From the NCBI RefSeq assembly GCF_000611645.1, contig NW_014013592.1, positions 1 through 53,285 on the forward strand: a stretch of DNA of 53,285 bases, read 5' to 3'. This document shows positions 12,601 through 24,014 of the stretch, piece after piece. This stretch comes from Monoraphidium neglectum. Taxonomy: Eukaryota; Chlorophyta; Chlorophyceae; Sphaeropleales; Selenastraceae. Position 1 is the first letter of the stretch. Each line of letters starts with the position of its first letter. Made by a program: the position numbers and the translations under genes. The notes under the pieces are model-generated. The model did no database searches. It was given only the letters and a program-made list of their open reading frames with translations, and was not told the origin of the DNA.

Positions 12601-15600
12601 GAGGTCGCTCATGAGGGCCTCCAGCGCCAACGAGCCCGCCCTTGCCTCGGACAGCTGGCGCGACATGCGCTCGTCGCCGACCGCGCGCAGCTGCGCCGCG
12701 CGGCCGACGCGGCCCTCCAGGTCTGAGATGCGCCAGTCCGACGCCTCCTGCTGCGCCTCCAGCTGCGCCGTCAGCGCGGCGACGCGCGCTGCCAGGCGGC
12801 TGCGCTCGGCCGCTGCGGCGACGGCGGCTGCAGACGCTGTCGCGGCTGCGGCGCTGTCGGGGCCGAAGGCGCCGAGGTGGAGGGCCTTGGAGAAGGCGCG
12901 GGCGGCGGCATGGGCGGCATCTCCGTCCTTAGATGAGATGGCGTCGACGATGGCGGACGCCTGAGGGTTGCATGGGTGTTTTGAGGGATGAGGGGCCATT
13001 GCATGGGTCGGATGAGTGGGGCTTGGCATGGAAGTTGGGTGGCTAATGAATTTGCTGAGGGGGAGCTGAGGGTGCTCAAGCGGAGAATCCCTGGGACTGA
13101 GAAAGGCACATGCCTTGTTTATGCCGCATGCATGCAGCCTCTTGCCCCACGATCCCATCCATAGCCCCGTTGTCAACAGCAAGCACCCATTCTTCAAACC
13201 CAAAGCCTGCCCACCTTGGAGACTGTCGCCTTGAGCCACCCCTGCAGCGTAGCGCCGCGCGCCTGCGCTGCCGCCAACTCAGTGTCCCGCTCCTGTAGCA
13301 CCCCCTCCACTTCGCGCAGCCGCCGCCTCAGCGCGCGGCGCTCGCAGCGCGCCGCCTGTGCCTCCTGGCGCAGCGAGAGCAGCTCAGTCTGCGCTGCCTG
13401 CGGCAGGGCGTCCAGCTCTGCCCAGGTCAGGTGCTGCAGCCGGCTGGGGTCCAGGTCAGGAAGCATTTCGGAGCGATCCCGATCAGCGCCGGCTGCAGCC
13501 GGCACTCCCGAGTTGTGGCCGCTGCCACTGCGGGCGGCCCAATTAGGCACCGCCGCCGGAGCGGCCATGTGCGTCTCGTACCGCGCCGCTGCCAGCTGCC
13601 TGCGCATAGTCTCAGCGCCGGCTGAGATCTGGAGAGCCTCGTCGGCTGCCACCAGCACCTCAACGCCGCCGACAAACACCGCCGGCGACAAGAGCTCGAC
13701 GGCCGATGGCACAAACGCCGCCGCGGCCGCGCGTGCCTGCTTCTCGCGGGCCGAGCGCGCCGCGTTAGGCACTGCGTGGCTGCCGGTGGTGGCGCCCTGG
13801 GCAGCCTCCGCACCAGCGCCACGCGCGGCTTGCACGGCCGCTTCAACCTCGGCCGTCAGCGATGCGGCGCGCGTGGCAACCGCAGAGTTGGGCTGGGAGC
13901 CGGCGCGCTTGCCGCCGCCAAACAGGCTGGCCGCCAGTGAGACCGCAGCTGCTAGGGCCACAGGCAGCACAACAACCGGGTCAAAGCCGCCGGATGGGAA
14001 TTGATCAAAACCGTCAAACGGGTCCCCGCCAGGCGGGCCACCGCCTCCGTTGTTGCCCCCGTTGCCTCCATCGCCGCCACCGCCAGCGCCGCCGGCACCG
14101 TCCCCGCCGCCCGCGCTGTTGTCGCTAGGCCCAGAGTCGCCGCCGCCGCCGCCGCCGCCACCGCTACCACCGCCGCCACCCTTGCCCTTGCCGGCGTCCC
14201 CGCCGTCCCCGGCACCGCCACCCTCCATGCCGCTGCCGTCGGCGCCATACTCCCCCTGGACCATGGGCTCGCTATCCTTGGCCGCGCCCTTGCCCGCAGA
14301 GCCGCCGCCGCTGCCACCGCCGTCGGCGCCGTCGTCGTCCGGCCAAAGATTGTCGCTGAGGCCGACCACAATGGTGAAAGCGGCAAGCACCTTCTCCTTG
14401 AGCTCCTTCACCGCCTTGCCGCCCGCAGCGCGCACCTCCTGCGGCACGCGCCGCTTGCCCTCCGCCACCTGGGCGCGCGCCCAGTCCTGCAGCCACGCGG
14501 CTTTGGCGTCCCAGCCGGGCGCCGCCGACCAGTGGCGCAGCCAAAGCGTGACGGGCGAGTCAACGTCCGCCACATCGTCCCCGCTGAGGCCGCTGAGGCT
14601 GCCGCTGGAACTCGCCGCCGCCGCCGCTGCAGCAGCAGCAGCAGCAGCCTCGGGCGCTGCCGCTGCCACAGCAGGGGCGTCCGCAGGAGGCTGCACGGAG
14701 GCGCCATTGGCTGCCGCCTGCAGCTCGCTGCTTTTGATGAGGTCCCCCAGGAAATCGTCCATGCCAGGCAGCCCTGGCGCGGCCCCAAACACTTCCGACA
14801 CCTTGTCCAGGCCCGCCGCCGCCGCGACCGCCCCCTCCTGCGACTTGGAGATGACGCCCTGCAGCGCGTGGCCCAGCGCGTCCGCCGCGCTGTTGACCCA
14901 AAGCAGCCGCTGCGCGGCGCTTGCCCCGGCTGGCAGCGGCGGCAGCCGCGGCCCCGCGCTCGCGCCCGCGGCGCCCTCAGACTCGGCAACAAGCTGCTCA
15001 GCGCTCTCCAAGATTGCGTGCGCGCTGGCAATCAGGCTGCTCTGGCTGCCGGGAGGCGCGGCCACGGCGGCCGCGGCGCGCCGCTCGGCGCTCTTGAGCT
15101 GCCCGTTGATCGCTTCGGCCAGCAGGCGCAGCTCCTCTTCAACCATCTCCACGTGCTGCTGCACGTCTCCCGCCGCGCCAGCCATGGCCGCAAGCTCCGC
15201 GACGCCGCGCTCCAGGTCGGCGCCAGCCGCGGCCTGCCGCGCGGCGATGACGGCGGCAGCCGCGCACGCGGCCTGCAGCTCAGCGACACGGGCGGCCAGG
15301 CGTGAGTTGTCGCGCTGGAGCCGATCCTTCTCTGCGGCGAGCTGCTGCACGCGGTCCTTGGCGTCGGCGGCGCTGCTCTCCGCAGCGGCGGCGTCCAGCC
15401 GGGCGGCCGCCACGGACGGCGCTTCTTGCTGCCGGCCGTGGCTGGGCTCTCCCCGGGACTCGCGCTGCAGGCGTGCCAGCACCCTCTGCACGTTGGAGGG
15501 CCAGCAGGCGTTTCAAATTCGTCAGTGCTGAGTGTTGCAGCTTGTCAGGCCAATTAGCGGAGAGCCCAACTTCCTATGTCTCAGCACGTCCCTGGCAGCC

Positions 15601-15683
15601 AATCTCCAGTCTCCAGCTTCTGGCGTATAAAATGACGACCAGTCGCATGTGCACATATGCACACAAACGCACATACGCACACA

Positions 15684-15724
<41 letters not shown>

Positions 15725-16823
15725 ACACAACCCAAACACAAACAAACACACACCTGCGCCTCTTCGTACTTGGCCAGGGCACTCCACTTGGCTGAATCCA
15801 GAGCCTGCAGCTGCTCTTGGATGGCTGTGGCTGCCCCCTGCGAGCGTGCCAGGTCCCCTGACGCGCTCTCCAGCTCCACGCGCAGTGCAACCAGCTGCGC
15901 CTGAGCGTCCAGGTGCTGCGACAACAGCTGTTCCCGCAGGCCGCCCAGCCAAACGCCGTACTGAGACAGCATGGCCGACCTGTCCGCCGTCGTCGGCAGC
16001 CGCATGCGCAGCTCGCGCAGCTGCGACACGCGCGGCGCAGCGCCCGCGCCTAAGGCACCCTGCGTCAGCGAGGACAGCGCCGCAGCGATGCGCGAGCCGA
16101 GAGCGCCGAGCGGCGACGCGACAAGCGGCGAAGCCGCGGCTGCGGCCGCCACCTCAGCGTCCTTGGCGGCGACGCCAGCGTCGCCCACGGCAGAAGCGGC
16201 ATTGGCGCCCGCCTGGGCCGTCGCGGCCCCGCCGACGACGCCCGCGGCAAGGTTGGTGCGCAGGTTGATGTCAGGGAAGAGTGCCGCGAGTCGCTCCTCG
16301 GCCCGCATGTATGCGGCAACCTGGAGAAATCATGGGTCCAGAGGAGGGTAAATATTGACCAATGGGGTTGGGCAGCAAAGCAGACAGAGTGATGGAGTCC
16401 ATTCAGAAATGCTGCGTCGGCCCCCAGTCAGGTGTTGACCGCAGCTGGCAATTGGCAGGCTGCACTCAAACGCAACCCAGGGCCAAAGGAAAAACGCACA
16501 CACCTGCTCTACCGTGGCCGGTGCGCCCTCTAGCGCCTGTTGCGCGCGCACAAACTGTGCAAAAACAGCAAGCGCAGCCGTGGGCCCCTGCAGGCTGCGG
16601 CCCAGCTCCTCCAGCTGCTCAGGCGTGAGGGCCGCCGCGAGCGCCTCAGCGCGGCGAACGTTTTCGCCAGTGCCGTTGTCGTCGAGGCCGGCAGCCGCCA
16701 GCCAGGCCAGCAGTGCCGGCAGCTGGCGCCGCGCTGCGGGCGCAGGGGTGCGTGTGCAGTGTGTGTGAGCAGGACTGTGCGCAGAAGAAAGGCTGGCTGC
16801 GTGCAAGCACTCCGCTGCTGCTG

Positions 16824-16865
<42 letters not shown>

Positions 16866-17822
16866 CGCCCAGGTCCGCAACCAACAATGCGCATCGCACG
16901 TCGGGCCCGCACCTTTCTCGGCGGGGTTGGGCAGGCCCATCAGCGTTGCCACGGCGGGCATGAGCGTCCATGACGTCCGCAGCAGCCAGCTGAGGAAGAG
17001 GTAGCCCACGGCGTAGTCGCGCTTGAGCAGCTCGCGCAGCAGGCGCAGAGCCATTTGTCCCTCGCGCTGGGCCCGGTGGGAGGCGCCTGTGGGAGGGCAC
17101 ACGGCGGGGTTGGGGGAAAGGGCGACGATGCAGTCCGCAGCAGCGGCGCGCCCTGGCACTGCAACCAATGCATTGTATTGACGTGAATAGCATGCAAGCA
17201 GTGCGTTTGGCACCTTCGACCTAGCACCCCGCTGGCAGGCTGCCGCACAGCAATTCTGGGCGCCATTGTGAAGGCTTGCTGCCAGGCACCCACCGTTTCC
17301 CCTGAGTGGCAGCGGCTTGACGCCGCCCAGAACCGAGCTGCCCGCCTCTGAGCCGTTGCCAGTGTCCGACGGACGCCCGCTGCTCGGCATGGAAATGGGG
17401 TGCGATGGGCCCAGCACAGCGGCCGCTGTCATGTCACCGCCGCCCACAATGTCACCAATGCTGAATGCGTCGCTGTCGTCGCTGTCGGCGCCGCCGCCAA
17501 TCGCCTTGGCGGAGGTGCCGCGGGACGCATAGAGGCGCCCTGTACGCATCAGGAGTGTGGCCTGGCGTGCAGTCAGCGCGCGGCGCATCAAGACCTGGTA
17601 GGTGGTGCCGCTGACAGGGCTCGTCACACGATAGCTCCCCGTACGCCCGCTGAACACGCCGCGGCTGGCATCACCAGAGGGGCTGCACAGAATGTGGAAG
17701 TGAGGTGAGAAGTTGGGTGGTTGATTGGGTAACGGCAGTGCGTGCAATGGTGTAGCCATGGTGGTGGTGGCGGCGTTATTAGAAAAGCGCGGCAGGAGCC
17801 GCAGCAGCAGCGCAGCAGGCAG

Positions 17823-17867
<45 letters not shown>

Positions 17868-18718
17868 NNNNNNNNNNNNNNNNNNNNNNNNNNNNNNNNN
17901 NNNNNNNNNNNNNNNNNNNNNNNNNNNNNNNNNNNNNNNNNNNNNNNNNNNNNNNNNNNNNNNNNNNNNNNNNNNNNNNNNNNNNNNNNNNNNNNNNNNN
18001 NNNNNNNNNNNNNNNNNNNNNNNNNNNNNNNNNNNNNNNNNNNNNNNNNNNNNNNNNNNNNNNNNNNNNNNNNNNNNNNNNNNNNNNNNNNNNNNNNNNN
18101 NNNNNNNNNNNNNNNNNNNNNNNNNNNNNNNNNNNNNNNNNNNNNNNNNNNNNNNNNNNNNNNNNNNNNNNNNNNNNNNNNNNNNNNNNNNNNNNNNNNN
18201 NNNNNNNNNNNNNNNNNNNNNNNNNNNNNNNNNNNNNNNNNNNNNNNNNNNNNNNNNNNNNNNNNNNNNNNNNNNNNNNNNNNNNNNNNNNNNNNNNNNN
18301 NNNNNNNNNNNNNNNNNNNNNNNNNNNNNNNNNNNNNNNNNNNNNNNNNNNNNNNNNNNNNNNNNNNNNNNNNNNNNNNNNNNNNNNNNNNNNNNNNNNN
18401 NNNNNNNNNNNNNNNNNNNNNNNNNNNNNNNNNNNNNNNNNNNNNNNNNNNNNNNNNNNGGCAGCGGCAGCGGCAGCGGCAGCGGCAGCGGCAGCGGCAG
18501 CAGCAGCAGCAGCGGCAGCAGCAGCGGCAGCAGCAGCGGCAGCAGCAACGGCGCGGCACCAAGCATGAGGCAGTCTTCGCACACCTGGCCCACGCCCCCA
18601 TGTCGTTGTCAGAATCATCGCCATCTGCTGCAGTCCCTGCCTGTGCTCGCACTGCCACCGACAAGCGCGGCAGGCGGCCGCCCGACGCCGGCATGCAGCT
18701 GCCGAGCTGGCGCCGCAT
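663..18718 (-). CDS. Giant plastid-targeted, membrane-anchored Ala-rich coiled-coil protein
   Basis: Family not recognised. Exons, 5' to 3': 18718-18585, 17682-17294, 17086-16913, 16733-16504, 16320-15754, 15485-13215, 12960-12415, 12158-11712, 11463-10450, 10268-10035, 9849-4900, 4630-about 4229, 4074-2392, 2153-1968, 1757-663. All joins keep phase except the uncertain end of exon 12. The total is about 4,770 codons. The start ATG opens an Arg/Ser/Ala leader with a VRAQ-like cleavage context, suggesting plastid import. Exon 3 encodes a hydrophobic stretch (YLFLSWLL onward). Exon 6 (13215-15485) encodes a Gly/Asp-rich linker and then one clear membrane span (VVVLPVALAAAVSLAASLF, about 13930-13990). 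Nearly everything after that is heptad-type Ala/Glu/Gln/Leu coiled coil, including a 1,650-codon exon. The C-terminal exon is Ser/Pro/Arg-rich with SPR motifs. By inference it is a plastid membrane tether or filament, like MFP1 in layout but several times longer. Confidence 0.72.
4193..4630 (-). other. Exon 12 of the coiled-coil gene, 3' boundary uncertain
   Basis: The exon starts after a polypyrimidine-CAG acceptor at 4631 in phase 0 with exon 11. Its frame runs open to a TGA at 4193. To join exon 13 (4074, phase 0) a donor is needed inside it. Phase-0 candidates are TTG|GTGCTG (ending 4229), GAC|GTGCGG and GAG|GTGTCG further upstream. If none is used, the protein ends at 4193 and 663-4074 would be a separate gene. 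That is unlikely, because the exon 13 frame has no ATG near its start and continues the same coiled-coil style. Confidence 0.5.
6592..6837 (-). repeat. Long-period coiled-coil repeat, copy 3
   Basis: Starts LQADLDIATTAAV and contains QLSAACAEG, EARRSELQQQV and QAVTLQCELEAARSE. It lies 439 codons after copy 2. It is the most diverged at the RSASQG position but shows the same order of blocks. Confidence 0.55.
7909..8154 (-). repeat. Long-period coiled-coil repeat, copy 2
   Basis: Starts LRADLAAMRSASQGQTT and contains QLAAARSEG, EARCSEL and ARAVTAESDL. It lies 385 codons after copy 1 in the same frame. It shares the RSASQG signature with copy 1 and the EAR-SEL block with copy 3. Confidence 0.6.
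9064..9309 (-). repeat. Long-period coiled-coil repeat, copy 1
   Basis: About 82 codons inside exon 11, starting LQADLDAVRSASQGEAL and containing a QLSAARAEG core and an EAQC/LQQQVE block. Two diverged copies lie further along the same exon, at 8154 and 6837. This looks like internal duplication rather than generic Ala-rich coiled-coil composition. Confidence 0.6.
15658..15753. repeat. (CA)n-rich microsatellite in intron 5 of the coiled-coil gene
   Basis: An almost pure run of CA dinucleotides with a few ACAT/ACAA interruptions fills the intron up to the exon 5 donor at 15753. On the coding strand it reads (GT)n directly after the GT of the donor. The intron boundaries (15486-15753) keep phase 0. 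Confidence 0.9.
16815..16863. repeat. (CTG)n triplet repeat in intron 3 of the coiled-coil gene
   Basis: About 16 CTG units with one CTA interruption. The tract lies between the exon 3 donor (16912) and the exon 4 acceptor (16734), so it is intronic. It reads CAG on the coding strand. Confidence 0.9.
17821..17867. repeat. (CAG)n triplet repeat bordering an assembly gap
   Basis: A pure CAG run ends exactly where the undetermined bases begin. It lies in intron 1 of the coiled-coil gene and reads CTG on the coding strand. The far side of the gap is also a CAG-type repeat, so the gap most likely represents a long or unresolved triplet array. Confidence 0.9.
17868..18459. other. Assembly gap (592 undetermined bases)
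   Basis: All bases are N. The gap falls inside the predicted first intron of the coiled-coil gene (donor after 18585, acceptor before 17682) and is flanked on both sides by CAG-type repeats. Open frames reported across it are meaningless. An additional small exon in the gap cannot be excluded, but the flanking exons already join in phase. Confidence 0.98.
18460..18550. repeat. GGCAGC / CAG repeat on the far side of the gap
   Basis: Repeated GGCAGC hexamers grade into CAG-CGG mixtures up to about 18550. The tract is intronic, just downstream of the exon 1 donor on the coding strand. Together with 17821-17867 it brackets the gap. Confidence 0.88.
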
Positions 18719-20640
18719 GCGCTGGGCACGCTGCCATGCAAGCCGTGGAGCGCCTTCGTGCCAGTAGCTCAGGCCCTGTACGGGAGAGAGGCTCTGATTT
18801 ACAAATAGGCAATCACCAAGGCATGACAGTCGCACCACAGCTCATAGCAGAAACAGAGGTCAACTTCAACCGTGTGTTTTCGTCGTGGTCAACGCAGCTG
18901 CTGAGCACAGGCACTGGTCGAGCGCGCCGCCCCTGGCAAGCGCTCAGCGCCATGCGCACCTTGATCTTGAGCACCCTTCTTCCCAGAATGCTGGCATGCA
19001 CCCTGCACGCCCCCCGCCTACGCAGGGAAATTGCACGTTGCGGCGCCGCTGTCGGCGCCCGCGCCGTCATCGCATGGCCCCCAAAGCCACGCCGCGGGTC
19101 CATTGCGCGTCCCCGTGCGGTTTTGAAGCGCTTCACGTCAGCCGTGTCATGTCATCTGTCAGCAACATGCATGGCAAGCAATTGAATGGCAGCGATCGTG
19201 GCAGTGTGACGAGGGGGCCCGAGGGGTAGTGCAGCACATGCGTGTCCTCGGCAGCAGTGTGCACAGGGCTCCAAGAGTGGCCTTGCTTGTGCTGCCAAGA
19301 CCCTGAAGAACCAGGCGCGATTGAGGGTGTGTCCCTATGATATCCAGCAGCCTCAACGAGACCGTGCCTGGTCGATCGTGGACGTCCTCTGCTGATCAGC
19401 AACATATTGCTCGGAATCTGGCCCCTCTCGAGCAGGCTGCTGACACAAAGTAACACTCCAGTCTCTACAAACAAATATATGCATGCGCACGGCCTGTGAC
19501 ACGCGTTGCTCTGGTCAAGGCTCGCAGACCCACCAGCTCTTGCGTACAGCTGCCAACTGGGCCTTTTATGGCTGAAAACATTGAGTTTATGATTATTCAA
19601 CTCGCCTTATGTTTGTTCTTCGCCTCCGTTGGCCCTGGTAAAACCGCTGCTGCAGCCGACCTTGGAGCTCAGCGGGGCACTTGAGGGTTGCATGAAGTGT
19701 GTGAAATGAACCACATTTGAAGCCGAAAGAACGGAATTTCAACCTAGCTCTGATCGGATAGGGTAGCATGGCAACCCAGGGTGTGCAGCTGGCGGCGTGG
19801 CTGACCGGTGCATCTGGGCCAGGCCCGGAACAATGAAGCTCTTGCGCCGTCGCGCGGCATGCAGATAAAGGGCAAGTCACTTAAAAACTTCCTATCTCTT
19901 CGAGTCAATAGTTTTGTGGTCCCAAAGCTGCCGTGTTGCTCAAGGGTGCTGGCCGGGCAGTGGGTGTGGTGCAGTGAGCGGCCCATAAACCCAACCTGTC
20001 CGTTGCAAGCATTGATATCGTCAAGCTGCCGGCCCCCTGGCTGAGGTACTCAATGCATAGCTGCTACGAGTCAGATGGACTTAACACGAACGGTAGTATC
20101 TGACTTGACAAACATGCCCAGGGGCCAGGTCACATGTCATGGTCAAACAATTTTCACATGCCAATGCTTTCCTGCCAGGGGCCTACTACCTATTCTGCCT
20201 ACGTACTTTCGTGTCTTCTAGGTGTTTGTTGCGCTGCCTTCTCTTTTGTCGCCCGCACAGCAAGCCCAGGCCGGCCATGCTGCCAGGTGCTGCCGGGCAC
20301 GCATGCAGCCATACCCGAAGCGCTGCCTTGCGTCACATGCGCAGTGCGTGCATTACCACACAACATCCAAAACATCGCTGCTTTGTGTACAGCAAACGCT
20401 CTGATAGCTTGCGCATCAAGTTGATCTGTTCTCTGGTGATTCTGGTTTCCACATAGCAAAACCGATTTGAGTTTGAATACGATGGGCGCCTGATCCGTCT
20501 CGCAGGCAGCTCTGGTCGATCTGGCAGTGTTTTCCGCGGCCAGCCAGTGGCCCGCGGAGCATATCACTTGGATAATAGATTTGAACACTAGCTGTAGACC
20601 TATCCAGAAACAGCTTTAGCAAACCAGGGCATCAGCAGCC
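18719..20640. other. Intergenic region between divergent genes
   Basis: This lies between the start of the coiled-coil gene (-) and the start of DMAP1 (+), so it should hold both promoters. It is less GC-rich than the coding exons. Open frames here (for example a minus-strand frame at 19133-19600) lack recognisable content or splice partners. I could not identify a convincing TATA box. Confidence 0.5.
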
Positions 20641-23144
20641 ATGGCGGACGCCCGCGACATCCTTGGGGTGGAGCGCGGCGGCGCCACGCCCGCAGAGCGC
20701 AAGCCGGAGAAGAAAGAACGGATGAAGCGGCCCGAGGGCATGAGCCGTGAGGCGTTTGCGCTCCTCAGCGGCTCCAACCCCTTGATTACGACGCAGCTGA
20801 TGGAGGGCCTGAAGAAAAGCAAGAAGGACAAGCCCAACCGGCCGACCGGCAAGGGCACAGTCGTCTGGCGAGCGCAGCCCTTCACCAACCAGGCACGCTC
20901 AGACGGCCTGCAGCTCGTGCACTGGGCCAAAGGCTTCAAGGACGCCAGCGGTCGCGTTCGCGACGCGCACGAGGGGGACTATCCCTTTGCCAAGTACAAC
21001 AAAAAGGTGGATGGCGATTGGAGGGGCGGTCCGAAGGTTGGCAGGGATGTGCGACCGATGTCACGCCTGCCAGACAGGGAGCATGCGTGAATAACAGGAA
21101 GCAGCTGAAAACAAGGAAGTCTTCAATAGGACTATCACTGCCAGACACAACAAGTTGTGCACGGCCTGTGCATGGCTGGCGGCCCCACTTGTGTGCCTAT
21201 GTTGCCCTGGCATCCTTGCCTGCCCTCTCACGAGCTCATCAACCCTGTCTCTGACACGTGAACAACACCACAATATACTCACCTGCACAGCTGTCCGAAC
21301 AATCATGTGGCCGTCCGTCAACCCAAACTGCTAAACATCCAACAAACACCAACCGCAGTGCCCCGTGTTCCGGTATGACGAGGAGGAGTGGAGCTCACTC
21401 ATAGCAGACGCGGCCAGCAGTTGGAGCCGGGCCGAGACCGATTACCTCCTGGCCATGGTGGAGCAGTTTGACCAGCGGTTCATTGTCATTGCCGACAGAT
21501 GGGACGTGAGTGACACATTTTTTCCTGGCAGGCGCTTGAAGCAGGCGCCGGGGCGCACACGGCTGCTCCTATCACGCTGCCACGCAATTGGCTGCTCCCT
21601 CGTTGCAGGACCGAGCTTTTTAGATGCTTTGCCATGGTGCAGCATCACTCACCACATACACTCCAACCGCCGGTTGCCATCTCCCTTGACCTTCCCCCCC
21701 TCAGTTTCCCGGGGGCCAGCCGCGCAGCCTTGAGGACCTCAAGGAGCGCTACTACTCAATAGCCAGGAAGCTGCTGGTGCAAGGGGACAGTGTGGCTTGG
21801 GGCCGGCGGCGAAGCATACTGGCATTGTGCGGTGTTTTGCCCCCAACGTCTGCACTAGCGCTGAATTGCAGGATGGCTCCAGCATTACGAGCAGTGGTGG
21901 CGTGTGCTACCTGACCCCCAGTCGAGCATGTATGCCATCCCATCGCATCCCCACCCCCCTGCCCACCCCTCGGCCCCCCCCCTCCACAACCCGTGAAGGT
22001 GGCGCGCGAGGGCACGGACGCGCTGCTGGCCAACCACCCGCTGGTCAAGCACCCCTACAACGCGGGGCAGGACAGGCAGCGCAAGGCCGCGCTGATGTCA
22101 CTGCTGGACCGCGACACCAGCCAGGAGGAGAAGGACAATGCGGTGGGTGGGCGGACACGGGAGGGCGGCCGGAGCAGCTTTAAGGGCGGTGGAAACCGTT
22201 TGAGGCTTGATGCACCGGGAGCCGAGCGGGCGTCAAGGCCCTTCAAAAGGATGGCTGCTGTCTGATGCGTGCCGGAGGCCTGCTATAGCAGCTTCAAAGC
22301 GCCCCGACCTGTGCTGCGGCCATTTCACCACGGCCTTGTCACAGGTGCTGGAGCAGGCGCGACAGATCGAGGAGCGGCGGCGCGCCGAGCAGGCAGCCGC
22401 GCAGGCTGCCGCCGCAGCCGCGGCCCAGGCGCGCCGCGCGGCCGCGACGCCCGGCGTGGCCAACGCGGCGCGCGGCGGCAGCGCGGGCCCTGCTGCGGGC
22501 GTCAGCAATCCCTCGGTCTTTGACGCCTCGTACCTCACTTACCCGGCCTCGTTCGACAACCACACCCAGCCCGGCATGCCGTCGCTACTCTCGCCGACGC
22601 TGGAGCCGCTGCGGCCGGAGCGCCCGGCCGTGTACGCGCGCGGCCTGCACACGCGCGCCACGGTGGAGCAGCAGCCAGTGGCGATCCTGGGGCCGCAAGC
22701 ACCGTGAGCGGCGGGCCGGGCATCCTATGCCCTGGGAGCCAAGCTGCGCAGCAGCGGTGACGTTCGGCGCAGTGCCTTTGCTCTGTGTCTGCACTGCACA
22801 CAATTGCGTACCCTCATCAAGGCCTCAAATGTCACTCATGAGCCACTTTTTCAAGATGCAACCCACACTGTCGCACATGCACCCCAAATTCGCGCCCCAG
22901 GCGGCTGGCCAAGGCGGTGGAGGCGGCGTTTGCGGAACTGTCCATCCCGCTGCAGCCGCGGTACAGCAGCCGCAGCGTCTGCGGCGCTTACTTGGCGCTG
23001 CGCGGGGAGGTGCTGCACCTGGTGGAGCTGCGGCGGCTGCAGGCGGCGCGCCAGGCGGCGCAGCGGGGCAACGACGCGAAGCGCAAGGGGCCTGGGGAGG
23101 GGCAGGCCGCGGCGAAGCGGCAGAAGGTGGCGGGGAAGAGGTGA
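20641..23144 (+). CDS. DMAP1: DMAP1/SWC4-type SANT-domain subunit of SWR1 and NuA4 complexes
   Basis: Nuclear chromatin protein shared by the SWR1 (H2A.Z exchange) and NuA4 (histone acetylation) complexes. Exons 20641-21006, 21359-21505, 21705-21776, 21999-22142, 22345-22703 and 22901-23144 join in phase to about 443 residues, near the usual length. Family hallmarks in order: DARDILGVERG at the N-terminus; KRPEGMSREAFALL; PFTNQARSDGLQLVHW; DYPFAKYNKK; the SANT segment with WSRAETDYLLAMVEQFDQRF and VIADRWD; DLKERYYSIARKLL; RKAALMSLLDRDTSQEE followed by a Glu/Arg/Ala helix; and a C-terminal block (AFAELSIPL..., LRGEVLHLVELRRLQ) ending in a KR-rich tail that may be a nuclear signal. The start ATG at 20641 gives the conserved N-terminus. 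A TGTAA poly(A) signal follows 62 bases after the stop. Confidence 0.93.
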
Positions 23145-23651
23145 TGCGCTTCGCATCCCTTCATGCGACTGGTGGACGGGACGCACTCAGCCGTGCAGTC
23201 CATGCTGTAAAGCTACTTTATGCCTCTTGTGTGTGCTGCACAACAGCGCCCGTGCCGCCATGCTGTCAGTCATCAAGCGGCCCGATTACTTGAGCTATTG
23301 GCACCTTTGCTGTCTGCCCGTGAATCAACCTGCGCGCTGTCTCGATATCAAACGCCGGTCAGCGCAACCAAGGGAGTGCATGGGCGACTGCCAGGCTTCA
23401 AGCCTTCAGTGTCAGCATCATGGCAGCACAACCAGTGCCAATGAGAGAGTGACGCCACCCAAGGCAAATGCGCACAACCGCAGGTGTTAATCATCACAAG
23501 GGTTTTAGCGGCAATCTATAGAATGAAATGCGTCCTTGCCCCAATGGGGTGGCTGCTTGACACCGCCACAAATCTCCAGTGCTGAGACAGCAAGGACCAC
23601 AGTGAATTTTCCGCCTGCTCCTGCTGCTGCTGAGGTGGCCCGCCCCCAGAT
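23145..23651. other. Convergent 3' region between DMAP1 and the pseudokinase gene
   Basis: The two genes end head-on about 500 bases apart. Apart from the TGTAA at 23206 I see no gene, and no clear minus-strand TGTAA for the kinase transcript. Confidence 0.6.
23206..23210 (+). terminator. TGTAA poly(A) signal of the DMAP1 gene
   Basis: TGTAA, the green-algal equivalent of AATAAA, occurs 62 bases after the DMAP1 stop codon on the sense strand. Confidence 0.7.
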
Positions 23652-23979
23652 CTATGACCCTGAGAGGCGCGGCTGGCCGGCTGCACCCGCAGCAGGCTGC
23701 TCAGACGTCGGCCGCCGGTGGCGGTGGTGGTGGCCCGCACCCTCCTCTGTCGACCGCCGCCGCCCCTTGTGCTGATGGCCGCCACCAGATGAGTGCGCTG
23801 ACGAGCGCCGGTGCTCCCGATGCTGCTGGTGCTCCCGCCCGTCCTGCGCCTGCGACGCGCGCCGGCCATCGCCGCCAGTGCTGCTGCGCCGCGAGTGGTG
23901 GTGCCCGCGCTCGCGCTGCTGCGCCCCGCCGCCATCGTCAACGCTGGACCTGCGGCGGCCTGGGTGCCCGCCCCGCTGC

Positions 23980-24014
<35 letters not shown>

